NCBI RefSeq assembly: GCF_963677035.1
Contig: NZ_OY781472.1
Location: 3,129,658 to 3,193,657, forward strand
Direction: 5' to 3'
Origin: an uncultured Hyphomonas sp.
GTDB lineage: Bacteria > Pseudomonadota > Alphaproteobacteria > Caulobacterales > Hyphomonadaceae
Length of the DNA: 64,000 nucleotides
Every line of letters starts with the position of its first letter. The stretch's first letter is position 1. The notes beneath the pieces were generated by a model, which worked only from the letters and a program-made list of their open reading frames with translations, was not told the DNA's origin and searched no databases. Made by a program: the position numbers and the translations under genes. Shown here one piece after another: positions 1 through 8,044 of this stretch.

Positions 1-193
1 GGCAATCACCGGTGTGGCCGGTCCTGGTGGCGGCACGCGCATGAAACCCGTCGGCACGGTCCATGTCGCCTGCGCCCGGGAGAACCGCGCCGTGGTGCAT
101 GAAATGCTGCAGGTGGGGGAAATCGGCCGCACGGAAGTCCGCATGGCGGCGGTCGAGTGCGCGCTGAAACTGATCCAGTTCCAGATGAGCTAG
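1..193 (+). CDS. cinA: CinA family nicotinamide-nucleotide amidase, C-terminal end (partial)
   Basis: The reading frame is open from the left edge (first full codon at base 2) to a TAG at 191-193. Only the last 63 residues are present. They carry the glycine-rich GVAGPGGG motif followed by KPVGTVH, characteristic of the CinA C-terminal (PncC) domain, which deamidates nicotinamide mononucleotide in pyridine nucleotide recycling. The N-terminal part lies outside the window, so I cannot tell a full-length two-domain CinA from a stand-alone PncC. The gene converges on the ratA-like gene and the two overlap by 4 bases. Confidence 0.85.
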   Translation, partial: AITGVAGPGGGTRMKPVGTVHVACARENRAVVHEMLQVGEIGRTEVRMAAVECALKLIQFQMS

Positions 194-663
194 GTGTCCA
201 TGACGGGTGCTGGCGGCGCAGCGTACCGGCGGCGGCCCTCCGCCAGAAAGGCATCCAGGATTTTCGTGACGGCCAGGTCGTGATTGGCCGCAGCCAGCAT
301 GCCGATGAACGGGTTCTTGAAGTCGTAGTCGATATCCAGCCGCACATCCGTGCCCCGGTCCTGCGGGGTGATCTGCCATTCAGCCCGCAAACGCCGGAAC
401 GGCCCCTTCACCAGCGCCGCGATTACATGACCGGCAGACGGGGTCTTGGTGACCCGTGTCGAGAACCGCTCGGTAAACCCCTTGAACCCGATCACCGCCT
501 CTCCGAGGCATGAAGATGCCCCATCGCCGAGTGCCGCCTCCTCAGAGACGCGCATCGCCGTGATCCATTTGATGAAGTCAGGATAGCGCCGGATGTCCGA
601 CACAAGGTCAAAGCACTGCTCTGGCGTATAGGGCAGCCGGACCGATTTGGAGAAACGCGCCAT
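190..663 (-). CDS. RatA/COQ10-type polyketide cyclase family protein
   Basis: A 157-residue START-like (SRPBCC) protein. The N-terminus, with YTPEQCFDLVSDIRRYPDF, is the hallmark of the COQ10/RatA family: a small hydrophobic-pocket fold that in mitochondria and many proteobacteria binds ubiquinone or its precursors. E. coli RatA was also reported to affect ribosome subunit association. The gene starts 4 bases after the lipA stop, so the two are almost certainly co-transcribed, an arrangement common in alphaproteobacteria. A role as ubiquinone chaperone is the best guess from family membership; the toxin label sometimes attached to it is weakly founded for this group. Confidence 0.85.
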   Translation of the reverse strand: MARFSKSVRLPYTPEQCFDLVSDIRRYPDFIKWITAMRVSEEAALGDGASSCLGEAVIGFKGFTERFSTRVTKTPSAGHVIAALVKGPFRRLRAEWQITPQDRGTDVRLDIDYDFKNPFIGMLAAANHDLAVTKILDAFLAEGRRRYAAPPAPVMDT

Positions 664-667
664 GCGC

Positions 668-1651
668 TCAGGCGGACTTGCCGGAGACCCGGGACGCGTT
701 CAGCGCCTCACGCGCGGCCCGCAGCCGGGCAAAGTCTTCGCCTGCGTGGTGCGACGAGCGGGTCAGCGGCGTGGCTGACACCATCAGGAAGCCCTTGGCC
801 CGCGCAATCTCTTCATAAGACCGGAACTCATCCGGCGGGACAAACCGGTCGACCGGTGCGTGCTTGCGGGTCGGCTGCAGGTACTGGCCGATGGTAAGGA
901 AGTCGACGCCGGCGGACCGCATGTCGTCCATCACCTGCATCACTTCTTCCTTCGTCTCGCCAAGGCCGACCATGAGGCCGGATTTGGTGAACTGGTTCGG
1001 ATCGCGATCCTTCACCTTCTGCAACAGGCGCAGCGAGTGGAAATACCGCGCGCCCGGGCGGATCGACAGATAGAGACGCGGCACCGTCTCCAGATTGTGA
1101 TTGAACACGTCCGGCTTCGCGTCGATCACGCGGGTTTCCCAGCCATCTTTGCGCAGGAAGTCAGGCGTCAGAATTTCCACCGTGGTGCCGGGTGAGGCCG
1201 CACGGATGGCTTCGATCGTGTTCACGAAGTGCATGGCGCCGCCATCGACAAGGTCATCGCGGTCAACGGACGTGATCACCACGTGCTGGAGGCCCATTTC
1301 GGCAACGGCCTCGGCCACACGGCGCGGTTCGTCCTCGTCCACGCCAGCGGGCGGCTTGCCGGTCGAGACGTTGCAGAAACTGCAGGCCCGGGTGCAGACC
1401 TCGCCCAGAATCATCATCGTGGCGTGCTTCTTGTCCCAGCACTCGCCGATATTCGGGCAGCCGGCCTCTTCGCACACTGTCACGAGGCCGTTGGATTTCA
1501 CGATCTCCCGCGTTTCGGAATAGCCTTTGGATCCCGGCGCCTTGACGCGGATCCAGTCCGGCTTGCGCTGTACCGGGCTATCCGGACGCGCCTGTTTCTC
1601 CGGGTGGCGCAGACGGGGCTTTTCGCCCTTGAGATCAATCAGGTTTGCCAT
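668..1651 (-). CDS. lipA: Lipoyl synthase
   Basis: LipA is a radical SAM enzyme that inserts two sulfur atoms into protein-bound octanoyl groups, making the lipoyl cofactor of 2-oxoacid dehydrogenases and the glycine cleavage system. The 327-residue length is normal. Both iron-sulfur clusters are visible: the auxiliary cluster motif [12 protein letters not shown] (C-x4-C-x5-C) and the radical SAM motif CTRACSFC (CxxxCxxC). The C-terminal RSS of the RSSYxA motif, whose serine ligates the auxiliary cluster, reads RSSHHA. It is the first gene of a pair with the ratA-like gene and is divergent from the acyl-ACP synthetase gene. Confidence 0.97.
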   Translation of the reverse strand: MANLIDLKGEKPRLRHPEKQARPDSPVQRKPDWIRVKAPGSKGYSETREIVKSNGLVTVCEEAGCPNIGECWDKKHATMMILGEVCTRACSFCNVSTGKPPAGVDEDEPRRVAEAVAEMGLQHVVITSVDRDDLVDGGAMHFVNTIEAIRAASPGTTVEILTPDFLRKDGWETRVIDAKPDVFNHNLETVPRLYLSIRPGARYFHSLRLLQKVKDRDPNQFTKSGLMVGLGETKEEVMQVMDDMRSAGVDFLTIGQYLQPTRKHAPVDRFVPPDEFRSYEEIARAKGFLMVSATPLTRSSHHAGEDFARLRAAREALNASRVSGKSA

Positions 1652-1807
1652 CGCCGGAACATGGCCTCACACGCGGCCGAACTCAAGTGAGAGACACTGC
1701 AATCTGCTCATGCAAACTTGCAATGTTCGCCGCTCTCTGGCTGCTTAGCGACAAAATGTTACAGACATGTGAGGCGGAAACCGCCCACGAGGAAACCAGA
1801 GCCGTTC

Positions 1808-3394
1808 ATGACCACGCCACCGATTCCGGCGCCATTGCCGTATCAGCCCGCGCGAACCCGCACCGACCTTTTTGCCGCCCTCATGCGCGCAGCAAGCGAA
1901 TTCGGCCGCAACAAGACCATCGTTTACGACATGGTCGACGGCGAAGAACGCCTGCTCAGCTACAAGGATGTGATCCGCGGCGCGTTCGGTCTCGGCTCGG
2001 CGCTGGCCGCGAAAACCAAAGCTGGCGAATCGGTCGGCATCATGCTGCCGACGGGCGCAGGCGCCGTGATCGGCTTCTACGCATTGTCGGCCTACAACCG
2101 TATTCCGGCGATGCTGAATTTCACCGCCGGCTCCCGGAACCTGAAAGCCGCCATGCGGGCCGCTGAAATGACGAAGATCGTCACGGCCCGCAAATTCATC
2201 GAAATCGCCGGTCTCGAAGCCCTCGTGAAAGACCTCTCCCGCGTTGCGGAAATCATCTACCTCGAAGACGTCCGCGACAGCCTGTCTCTCAAGGACAAGC
2301 TCGCCGCCATTGCCGGACCGCTTGCGCCCGGCCTGATCCGCCGCAAGGCGCGCTACAAGAGCCCGGGCGTCGTTCTGTTCACCTCCGGCACAGAGGGCGA
2401 ACCGAAAGGCGTTGTCCTCAGCCACGAGAACGTCTTGGCAAATGTGGAGCAGGTCCGTGCCCATATCGGCCTCGATGTGAACACCGACAGGCTGTTCAAT
2501 CCGCTGCCCACCTTCCACTGTTTCGGCCTGACCGTCGGCGCGATCCTGCCGCTGATCGCAGGCATTCCGGTGATCTTCCATCCCTCCCCGCTACAGCCCC
2601 GCGAAATCGTCAAACGCATCCGGGACACCGGATCGACGATCCTGCTGGCCACGGACACGTTCATCAGCCAGTACGCCCGGGTCGGCGCGGAGGGCGACAT
2701 GAGCTCCATCCGCCTCGCCGTCTGCGGCGCCGAGCGCGTGAAGGATGAGACACGGGCGCTGGTCCGCCGCAAATTCGAAATCGAAATTCTGGAAGGCTAT
2801 GGCGCGACCGAGGCCTCGCCCGTCGTCGCAGCCAATCAGTGGGAGCGTAACAAGCCCGGCACGGTCGGCATGCTGATGGCACACATGGATCACCGCCTGC
2901 TGCCGGTGGATGGCATCCCCGAGGGCGGCCGTCTGCACATCAAGGGGCCGAACATCATGATGGGCTACCTCCGCCCGTCCGCACCGGGCGTCCTCGAAGC
3001 ACCTGATGATGGCTGGCACGATACCGGCGATGTGGTCGTGATCGACGATGAAGGCTTCATCCGTATCATGGGCCGCGTGAAGCGGTTCGCCAAAATCGGT
3101 GGCGAGATGGTGTCGCTGGCGGTGGTCGAGAACTGCGCGAGCGCCATCTGGCCCGACAATCTGCATGCGGCGGTCGCCATGCCGGATCCGCGCAAGGGCG
3201 AGCAGATCATCCTGCTCAGCGACAGTCCGGCCTGTAACCGCGAAGAGATCCTGGCCTGGGCGCAGAGCCACGGTGTGCCGGAGATGTCCGTGCCGAAGCG
3301 GGTCTACCATGTCGACGAGATCCCGGTGCTCGGCACCGGCAAGATCGACTATGGCAATGTCCAGAAGAAAGCGGTGGACCTGGTCGAGGCCTAA
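1808..3394 (+). CDS. Aas-like AMP-binding acyl-ACP/acyl-CoA synthetase
   Basis: A 528-residue adenylate-forming enzyme. The ATP-binding signature LFTSGTEGEPKGVVLSHENV, the GYGATEASPV motif and the DTGDVV/GRVKRFAKIGGEMVS region match closely the acyl-ACP synthetase half of E. coli Aas (2-acylglycerophosphoethanolamine acyltransferase/acyl-ACP synthetase). The membrane acyltransferase half is absent. It should activate free fatty acids to acyl-ACP or acyl-CoA. I place the start at ATG 1808; an in-frame extension to 1718 is possible, but its 30 residues (cysteine- and arginine-rich) do not look like this family. Which carrier (ACP or CoA) is used cannot be read from the sequence. Confidence 0.85.
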   Translation: MTTPPIPAPLPYQPARTRTDLFAALMRAASEFGRNKTIVYDMVDGEERLLSYKDVIRGAFGLGSALAAKTKAGESVGIMLPTGAGAVIGFYALSAYNRIPAMLNFTAGSRNLKAAMRAAEMTKIVTARKFIEIAGLEALVKDLSRVAEIIYLEDVRDSLSLKDKLAAIAGPLAPGLIRRKARYKSPGVVLFTSGTEGEPKGVVLSHENVLANVEQVRAHIGLDVNTDRLFNPLPTFHCFGLTVGAILPLIAGIPVIFHPSPLQPREIVKRIRDTGSTILLATDTFISQYARVGAEGDMSSIRLAVCGAERVKDETRALVRRKFEIEILEGYGATEASPVVAANQWERNKPGTVGMLMAHMDHRLLPVDGIPEGGRLHIKGPNIMMGYLRPSAPGVLEAPDDGWHDTGDVVVIDDEGFIRIMGRVKRFAKIGGEMVSLAVVENCASAIWPDNLHAAVAMPDPRKGEQIILLSDSPACNREEILAWAQSHGVPEMSVPKRVYHVDEIPVLGTGKIDYGNVQKKAVDLVEA

Positions 3395-3403
3395 ACCGGC
3401 CCG

Positions 3404-3742
3404 TCAGGCATTGGTCGCCCGGCGGACAGGCATGTGCTTCTTGCCCCAGTCCTTCAGCGTCATGAGCGCAGGAGCCAGCTCCTGCCCCTTCTCTGTCAGC
3501 ACATAATCATAGCGCTTCGGCCCTGCCGAATATTGCCGGCGTTCCAGAATGCCGGCTTCAACCAGCCGTTTCAGACGCTCGGCCAGGATGTGCCGGGTCA
3601 TGCCGCTCGACTCGATGAACTGTTCAAACCGTGACAGGCCGAGGAAACAGTCTCTGAGGATCAGAAGCGTCCAACGGTCCCCCACGACGGACAACGTCCG
3701 CGCAACCGGGCACCAATTATCCGAGAGTTCTGTCCATTTCAT
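3404..3742 (-). CDS. HxlR-family winged-helix transcriptional regulator
   Basis: A 112-residue protein with the compact HxlR fold: the conserved CPVARTLSVVGDRWTLLILRD opening segment, the recognition-helix region (MTRHILAERLKRL) and the beta-wing ending in YVLTEKG. These proteins are dimeric, often sense redox state or electrophiles through the N-terminal cysteine, and usually control a divergent neighbour. Here the divergent neighbour is the DsbA-like isomerase, 57 bases away. The longer in-frame reading that runs back to 4360 is antisense to that gene and is rejected. The stop lies 10 bases after the stop of the convergent synthetase gene. Confidence 0.88.
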   Translation of the reverse strand: MKWTELSDNWCPVARTLSVVGDRWTLLILRDCFLGLSRFEQFIESSGMTRHILAERLKRLVEAGILERRQYSAGPKRYDYVLTEKGQELAPALMTLKDWGKKHMPVRRATNA

Positions 3743-3743
3743 A

Positions 3744-3751
3744 CTTGCAAG
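3744..3751. promoter_or_regulatory. Candidate HxlR operator (palindrome CTTGCAAG)
   Basis: A perfect 8-base palindrome lies immediately upstream of the HxlR gene start, in the 57-base space shared with the divergent isomerase gene. A related half (CTTGCG) recurs at about 3784. HxlR proteins bind short palindromes in such intergenic regions, so autoregulation is plausible. A palindrome this short can arise by chance. Confidence 0.25.
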
Positions 3752-3799
3752 CCTAACCTGATTTGCCTTAGTTCCAAAATGAAACTTGCGGAGACCCAA

Positions 3800-4399
3800 A
3801 TGACCAAGGCGCTTGAGTTCTATTTCGACTATATCAGCCCCTATTCCTATATCGCCAACGCAGCCGTGAAACAGCTGAAAGCGCGCACGGGTGCCGTCGT
3901 TGAAATCAAGCCCATGTTCCTGGGGGCCGTCATGCAAACCACAGGAAACCGCTCCCCGGGCGTGGTGCCGGCCAAGAACACTTACATGCTGACCGACATG
4001 GCACGATGCGCCGCGCGCTATGGGCTTACCATCCGCATGAATCCCTACTTCCCCATGGTCAGCACGCGCGATCTGCTGCGGGCTACGATTGGCCTCGCGG
4101 GCGATCCGGACAAGCAACAGCGTTTCGTCGATACGTGCTTCCGTTACATGTGGGAAACGCCTGAACCACTGAAGCCGGACGATGACCCGTCTGTCAAAGC
4201 CATGTGCGACACGGAAGGGTTCGATTTCGCCGAGATCAAAGCACTGGCTGCCGATGAAACGAACAAAGCCGCAATGAAAGAAAATACCGACACAGCGATC
4301 GCACGCGGCGCCTTCGGTTCCCCCACGTTCTTTGTGGGCGAGGAGATGTTCTTCGGACACGACCGCCTGGACTATGCCGCCGAAGCCCTGACCGCCTGA
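3800..4399 (+). CDS. DsbA-family thioredoxin-fold protein, 2-hydroxychromene-2-carboxylate isomerase-like
   Basis: A 199-residue kappa-class GST/DsbA-fold protein. The start region EFYFDYISPYSYIAN and the C-terminal GAFGSPTFFVGEEMFFGHDRLD are signatures of the 2-hydroxychromene-2-carboxylate isomerase (NahD-like) subfamily, glutathione-dependent enzymes of aromatic or xenobiotic breakdown. The active-site cysteine pair of true DsbA is replaced by SPY. I choose ATG 3800 over 3779 because GGAG sits 6 bases before it. It is divergent from the HxlR gene, which suggests inducible expression in response to an electrophile. The true substrate is unknown. Confidence 0.82.
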   Translation: MTKALEFYFDYISPYSYIANAAVKQLKARTGAVVEIKPMFLGAVMQTTGNRSPGVVPAKNTYMLTDMARCAARYGLTIRMNPYFPMVSTRDLLRATIGLAGDPDKQQRFVDTCFRYMWETPEPLKPDDDPSVKAMCDTEGFDFAEIKALAADETNKAAMKENTDTAIARGAFGSPTFFVGEEMFFGHDRLDYAAEALTA

Positions 4400-4400
4400 T

Positions 4401-4470
4401 CCGGTATAGTCATCTATAGTCCGGTATGATCATGACTGGTCATGCATAGTCATGACGTAGACGGATGTAG
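4401..4470. repeat. Degenerate 10-bp-phased tandem repeat
   Basis: Just after the isomerase stop codon the sequence reads as about seven successive 10-base units: CCGGTATAGT, CATCTATAGT, CCGGTATGAT, CATGACTGGT, CATGCATAGT, CATGACGTAG and ACGGATGTAG. Units share a (C/A)(A/C)(T/G)G..TAGT pattern with strict 10-base spacing. This is visible directly; no function is known to me. Confidence 0.55.
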
Positions 4471-4501
4471 TCCTCTGCCAGTCATGCCAACACATGGCCA
4501 T

Positions 4502-4686
4502 GTCATCCCGGAATTTGCGCAAGCAAATATCCGGGACCTTCTCGTATGCCGTGACAACCCGCGCCCGTGCTTCGACTTCACTCAGCATGAGCGCTCATTA
4601 AGTACGGACTCATCCTGAGCGAAGTCGAAGGATGATTGGCGTGGAAACATGGTCCCGGATAAGCACTGCGCGCTTTCCGGGATGAC
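4502..4686. repeat. Nested inverted-repeat element (MITE-like)
   Basis: A roughly 185-base element fills most of this gene-free stretch. The outer arms (4502-4538 and 4651-4686) begin and end with GTCATCCCGG/CCGGGATGAC and GGGACC/GGTCCC; each arm is itself a hairpin. An inner pair of arms (4570-4592 and 4608-4630, cores CTTCGACTTC and GAAGTCGAAG) is also inverted. Sequences of both kinds are, from general knowledge, abundant dispersed intergenic repeats in Caulobacterales and sphingomonad genomes. No transposase is present, so this is a non-autonomous element or a REP cluster. Confidence 0.75.
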
Positions 4687-4750
4687 GGGTGGAGGGGGCT
4701 ATCCAACACTTTCACCGCCCCAACCTGCCGCAATCATTGCCGGAAAAACA

Positions 4751-4800
4751 AATCCATCCAACACCTCCGTAGCCTGACGTATATTGCCCGCCATGTCACT
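4751..4800 (+). repeat. 50-bp duplicated upstream sequence, copy 1
   Basis: This block, beginning AATCCATCCAACAC and ending GCCATGTCA, recurs at 8186-8235 with about 43 of 50 bases matching. It includes the ATG of the small hypothetical gene that follows. The conservation of non-coding sequence up to and including a start codon suggests a duplicated promoter/leader or a dispersed repeat. Confidence 0.7.
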
Positions 4801-5227
4801 CTTTCATCCGCCTGCCTGGTTTCCGCCGCAGCTCGCCTTTCTCTGGCCCCTGATCTGGGTCCAGGTGCTGATGCTGCGCGCACAGATCCGGGCCGCCTAT
4901 GGGCGCGGCATGAAGTATCATTGGTGCATCGGCGCCAATGGCCGGGTGTATCTTCACTCGATTGACTGGATCCCCGGGCAGAAGACAGCGCGGACGCATC
5001 TGCAGCCCGCTGCTTATGCGAGCGATCGACTCGCCGCCGCGTGCGATGGGCGGGCGGCTGTGCCTGAATATCTCCGCTTGCGCCCCCTCTCCCATGGGAG
5101 AGGGTCAGGGGTGAGGGGCGGCGTCACCGCCGCAAGCATTGCACGTGCGGATATGCCTTGGCCCCTCATCCCCAACCCCTTCTCCCCAAGGAGAAGGGGC
5201 TTCATTCTGCCTGTGCCAGAAACCTGA
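4793..5227 (+). CDS. Small hypothetical protein with one hydrophobic segment and a repeat-derived tail
   Basis: A 144-residue frame starting MSLFHPPAWFPPQ. Residues about 10-32 form one hydrophobic stretch (LAFLWPLIWVQVLML), followed by a basic region and a plausible globular part to about residue 95. I do not recognise the family. The last 45 or so residues are encoded by a dispersed palindromic repeat (5085-5199) and read like the repeat-encoded tails seen in many database proteins (PLIPNPFSPRRRG). The repeat probably inserted into the 3' end and replaced the native C-terminus. ATG 4793 is preferred to the TTG at 4784. The gene may be non-functional. Confidence 0.45.
   Translation: MSLFHPPAWFPPQLAFLWPLIWVQVLMLRAQIRAAYGRGMKYHWCIGANGRVYLHSIDWIPGQKTARTHLQPAAYASDRLAAACDGRAAVPEYLRLRPLSHGRGSGVRGGVTAASIARADMPWPLIPNPFSPRRRGFILPVPET
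5085..5199. repeat. Dispersed palindromic (REP-like) element inside the end of a small gene
   Basis: Two strong hairpins: a perfect 20-base palindrome at 5085-5104 (CCCTCTCCC/GGGAGAGGG), and 10-base arms at 5176-5185 and 5190-5199 around a CCAA loop. A further pair of inverted arms, GGTCAGGGGTGAGGGGC at 5103 and its near-complement from 5161, frames them. This GC-rich sequence type is a well-known abundant intergenic repeat in alphaproteobacteria. Here it lies in a reading frame. Confidence 0.75.
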
Positions 5228-5310
5228 AGCCCGGCCTGACCCTGAAACATCCAAGCACACCCACGCAAAGCGCCTTTACGGGCGTCGCACGGGCTGGTGC
5301 AGACCTTCTG

Positions 5311-6309
5311 TTAAACGAAGATGCCTGCAGCTTCCGCCAGTACCTTGTAAGACACGGCCGGGCGCGGGCCGAAATGGCTGATCACTTCAGCGGCCGCGAT
5401 ATGGCCCAGGCGGGCACAGGTCGCCAGCGGCAGACCGCGAGACATGCCGAACAGGAAGCCGGCCGCGTACTGATCGCCCGCCCCGGTCGTGTCCACGACC
5501 TCTTTCACCGGCACCGCCTCAACCACGATCGGTTCGCCATCGCCCAGAACGACCGAGCCTTTTTCGCTGCGCGTCACGGCCGCGACCGCCGTATCGGCCT
5601 GCAGCGCGGCCATGGCCGCGTCGAAATCATCGGTTTCGTAGAGCGCAAGCAGCTCCTCCTCGTTTGCGAAGAGAATATCGACATTGTTCCGGACCAGCTG
5701 AAGAAAGCTCGGCCGGTGGCGGTCGACGCAGAACCTGTCGGACAGGGTCAGCGCCACCTTGCGGCCTGCGGATCTGGCAATCTCTGCCGCGTAAGCGAAG
5801 GCTTCCTTGGCTTCATCCTTGTCGAACAGATAGCCTTCCAGATAGAGGATGCCGCCGTCCTTCACGACCGCTTCGTCGACATCCTCCCTAGAGAACATCA
5901 CCGACGCGCCGAGGAACGTATTCATGGACCGGTGGCCATCTTCCGTGACGAAAATGATGCTGCGCGCGGTGGCCGGGCCATCTGTCAGCGGCGGCGTCGG
6001 AAACGGCACACCACCGGCCTCCATCTCGCGCTTGAACTGGGCGCCAAGCTCATCATCAGCCACCTTGCCGATATAGGCCGCCGACGCGCCGAAGCTGGCG
6101 AGCCCGGCAATCGTGTTCGCCCCGCTTCCGCCGGACGTGTAAAGCGGCTCCCGCGCGACGCTGGTCAGCTCATGCGCGCGCGGTTCCTCGATCAGGTTCA
6201 TCGCATTCTTGAGAATGCCCCACTCGGCCAGGAAAGCGTCGTCAGCACGCGACAGAACGTCCACAATCGCATTGCCGAGGCCCACAACATCGAAACGCAC
6301 GTCCGTCAT
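5311..6309 (-). CDS. Adenosine kinase, PfkB family sugar kinase
   Basis: A 332-residue PfkB/ribokinase-fold enzyme. The N-terminal VVGLGNAIVDV and GGSGANTIAGLASFG motif (first PfkB signature) and the C-terminal DTTGAGDQYAAGFLFGM motif, containing the catalytic aspartate and anion hole, are both intact. The overall pattern matches the adenosine kinase-like group common in alphaproteobacteria, which phosphorylates adenosine to AMP in purine salvage. The start is ATG 6309; the longer frame to 6363 adds 18 unlikely residues. It is divergent from the ATP-grasp gene. Substrate assignment to adenosine rather than another nucleoside or sugar is by family resemblance. Confidence 0.85.
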   Translation of the reverse strand: MTDVRFDVVGLGNAIVDVLSRADDAFLAEWGILKNAMNLIEEPRAHELTSVAREPLYTSGGSGANTIAGLASFGASAAYIGKVADDELGAQFKREMEAGGVPFPTPPLTDGPATARSIIFVTEDGHRSMNTFLGASVMFSREDVDEAVVKDGGILYLEGYLFDKDEAKEAFAYAAEIARSAGRKVALTLSDRFCVDRHRPSFLQLVRNNVDILFANEEELLALYETDDFDAAMAALQADTAVAAVTRSEKGSVVLGDGEPIVVEAVPVKEVVDTTGAGDQYAAGFLFGMSRGLPLATCARLGHIAAAEVISHFGPRPAVSYKVLAEAAGIFV

Positions 6310-6389
6310 CCAGAATCTCCTGCTGAAAAAAGGGCCATTGCCAGAGGCGGGCGCTGGACGCAACCGGCGGGCGTGCTAAAGGCGCGTCC

Positions 6390-7274
6390 ATGAAAATCGC
6401 CTATATCGCCTCGCAGGTCACGCTTCCCGGAACACCTAACCGACGGGACGACGCGTTCGAGCACGACTACATGATGGACGCTTTGCGCCCGGCCTTCGAA
6501 GCGCGCGACCTGACGATCGTGGACATCGCATGGGACGACCCGGACGCGGACTGGAGCAGCTACGGCGCCGCCATCATCGGCACAACCTGGGACTATTGGG
6601 ACCGGCAGGAGGAGTTCCTCGCCACGCTTGAGCGGATCGGTGAGCTCACGCGCCTCTATAATCCCGTCGATCTCGTCCGCTGGAACATCCACAAAACCTA
6701 TCTGCGGGATCTCGAAGCGCGCGGGGCGCGGATCATTCCCACCGTCTGGCTGGACAAGGCAGATACGGCGAGCGCGGCTGGCGCCTTCGACACGCTCCAG
6801 GCCGACGACCTCGTCTTCAAGCGCCAGGTCGGCGCTGGCGCAGATGGGCAGCACCGATTGACGCGCGGCGGGCCCCTCCCGGACATGCCCCACGCCATGA
6901 TGGCGCAGCCCTTCCTGTCCACGATCCAGAGCGAGGGCGAATACAGCTTCATCTTCATTGGCGGGGAATTCTGCCACGCTCTGGTGAAGCGGGCGGTGCC
7001 GGGGGATTATCGCATCCAGTCGAAATATGGCGGCACGGAATTGCCCGTCGATCCGCCAGCTGATGACCTGTCAGACGCATCCGCGATCATCGACATGCTG
7101 GACGAAGCTCCGCTCTACGCCCGTGTCGACATGGTCCGCGGCCAGGATGGCCGGCTGGTCCTCATGGAACTGGAAGCGATTGAGCCCTACCTCTACCCCG
7201 TCGAAGGTCCGCGCCTCGGCGACATGATCGCCGAGACTGTCAGGAAACGACTGGAAACACCCCCCGCTCAGTGA
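6390..7274 (+). CDS. ATP-grasp domain protein, glutathione synthase/RimK-like
   Basis: A 294-residue protein of the prokaryotic ATP-grasp ligase superfamily. Features are an N-terminal Rossmann-like half with GTTWDYWDRQEEF, the central lysine-containing segment DLVFKRQVGAGADG (ATP-binding loop), and a C-terminal VDMVRGQDGRLVLMELEAIEP with acidic metal ligands (E and E). The closest group I recognise holds DcsG-like (cycloserine biosynthesis) and uncharacterised carboxylate-amine ligases. It would join a carboxylate to an amine or thiol through an acyl phosphate. The neighbours give no clue to the substrates. The stop overlaps the convergent DUF481 gene by 7 bases. Confidence 0.78.
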   Translation: MKIAYIASQVTLPGTPNRRDDAFEHDYMMDALRPAFEARDLTIVDIAWDDPDADWSSYGAAIIGTTWDYWDRQEEFLATLERIGELTRLYNPVDLVRWNIHKTYLRDLEARGARIIPTVWLDKADTASAAGAFDTLQADDLVFKRQVGAGADGQHRLTRGGPLPDMPHAMMAQPFLSTIQSEGEYSFIFIGGEFCHALVKRAVPGDYRIQSKYGGTELPVDPPADDLSDASAIIDMLDEAPLYARVDMVRGQDGRLVLMELEAIEPYLYPVEGPRLGDMIAETVRKRLETPPAQ

Positions 7275-8038
7275 GGGCCGAACTTGTAGACGACGCCGAT
7301 TTTCGTCGCCGTATCGGTCGACTTAAACCCATCGGGCGGGTTGGTATCGTAACGCGTATCGAACCCGAAACGCGCGGAAAGTGAGCCATTGATCTGCGCC
7401 GTCAGGGCCAAGCCGTTGGAAATCTGCGTGGAATCTTCTGCATAGATGACATCCGTGATGTTCGACAGTTCCACCCTTTCGTTCAGCGCCCAGGCAAACT
7501 TCGATTTTCCAACAAAACCTGCAGACGTGACGGTCTCTGCAGGCCTGACAACAGGGACGCCCTGACTATCAACGATCACGACGCGCTTGATTTCATCAAT
7601 CTTCACACCGGGACCACCGCGCACGACCCAGGTCACCGGATCAAGACCAAGGAAGCGATAACCGAGGCCGCCACCAATGAAGGCACGGCTGTCAAAGCCG
7701 GTGAACTGGTCAACCTCGTAAGACCCGCTCGCAAACGAGAACACGCGGTCGCTCATCGTATAGTCGATATTCATGCCCAGGAAGGACCGGTTGCGGCTCT
7801 CCAGCCCGTCCTGCTCGCCATAATCCAACTGCCCCTGGATCCCGTAGTCCCATTTACCGGTGACATGATCGACATCGAAATTGAGGCCAATGTCGCGCGT
7901 GTCCGTGTTCCCACTCGTCATGCCGGCACTGAGCGCGCCCTCGCCTGACCAGCCGTCGACCCGTTCGTCATCCGCCTGCGCTGTAAAAACGAATCCCGAG
8001 AGAGCGGCGCTCATGGCCGCGCACATAATATACTTCAT
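7268..8038 (-). CDS. DUF481 family outer-membrane beta-barrel protein
   Basis: A 256-residue secreted protein: signal peptide MKYIMCAAMSAALSGFVFTAQA, then a DUF481 (YdiY-like, salt-induced outer membrane protein) domain of alternating beta-strands such as GWSGEGALSAGMTSGNTDT and a terminal aromatic-rich strand (TKIGVVYKF). The ending suits BamA-dependent barrel insertion. Function in this family is not established. I choose ATG 8038, with AAGGGA 6-7 bases upstream, over the in-frame GTG at 8044. The gene is monocistronic and convergent with the ATP-grasp gene. Confidence 0.82.
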   Translation of the reverse strand: MKYIMCAAMSAALSGFVFTAQADDERVDGWSGEGALSAGMTSGNTDTRDIGLNFDVDHVTGKWDYGIQGQLDYGEQDGLESRNRSFLGMNIDYTMSDRVFSFASGSYEVDQFTGFDSRAFIGGGLGYRFLGLDPVTWVVRGGPGVKIDEIKRVVIVDSQGVPVVRPAETVTSAGFVGKSKFAWALNERVELSNITDVIYAEDSTQISNGLALTAQINGSLSARFGFDTRYDTNPPDGFKSTDTATKIGVVYKFGPH

Positions 8039-8044
8039 TGGCAC

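Noticed and set aside
5158..6393. 411-codon open frame on the plus strand
   Set aside because: Antisense to the adenosine kinase gene and beginning inside a dispersed repeat.
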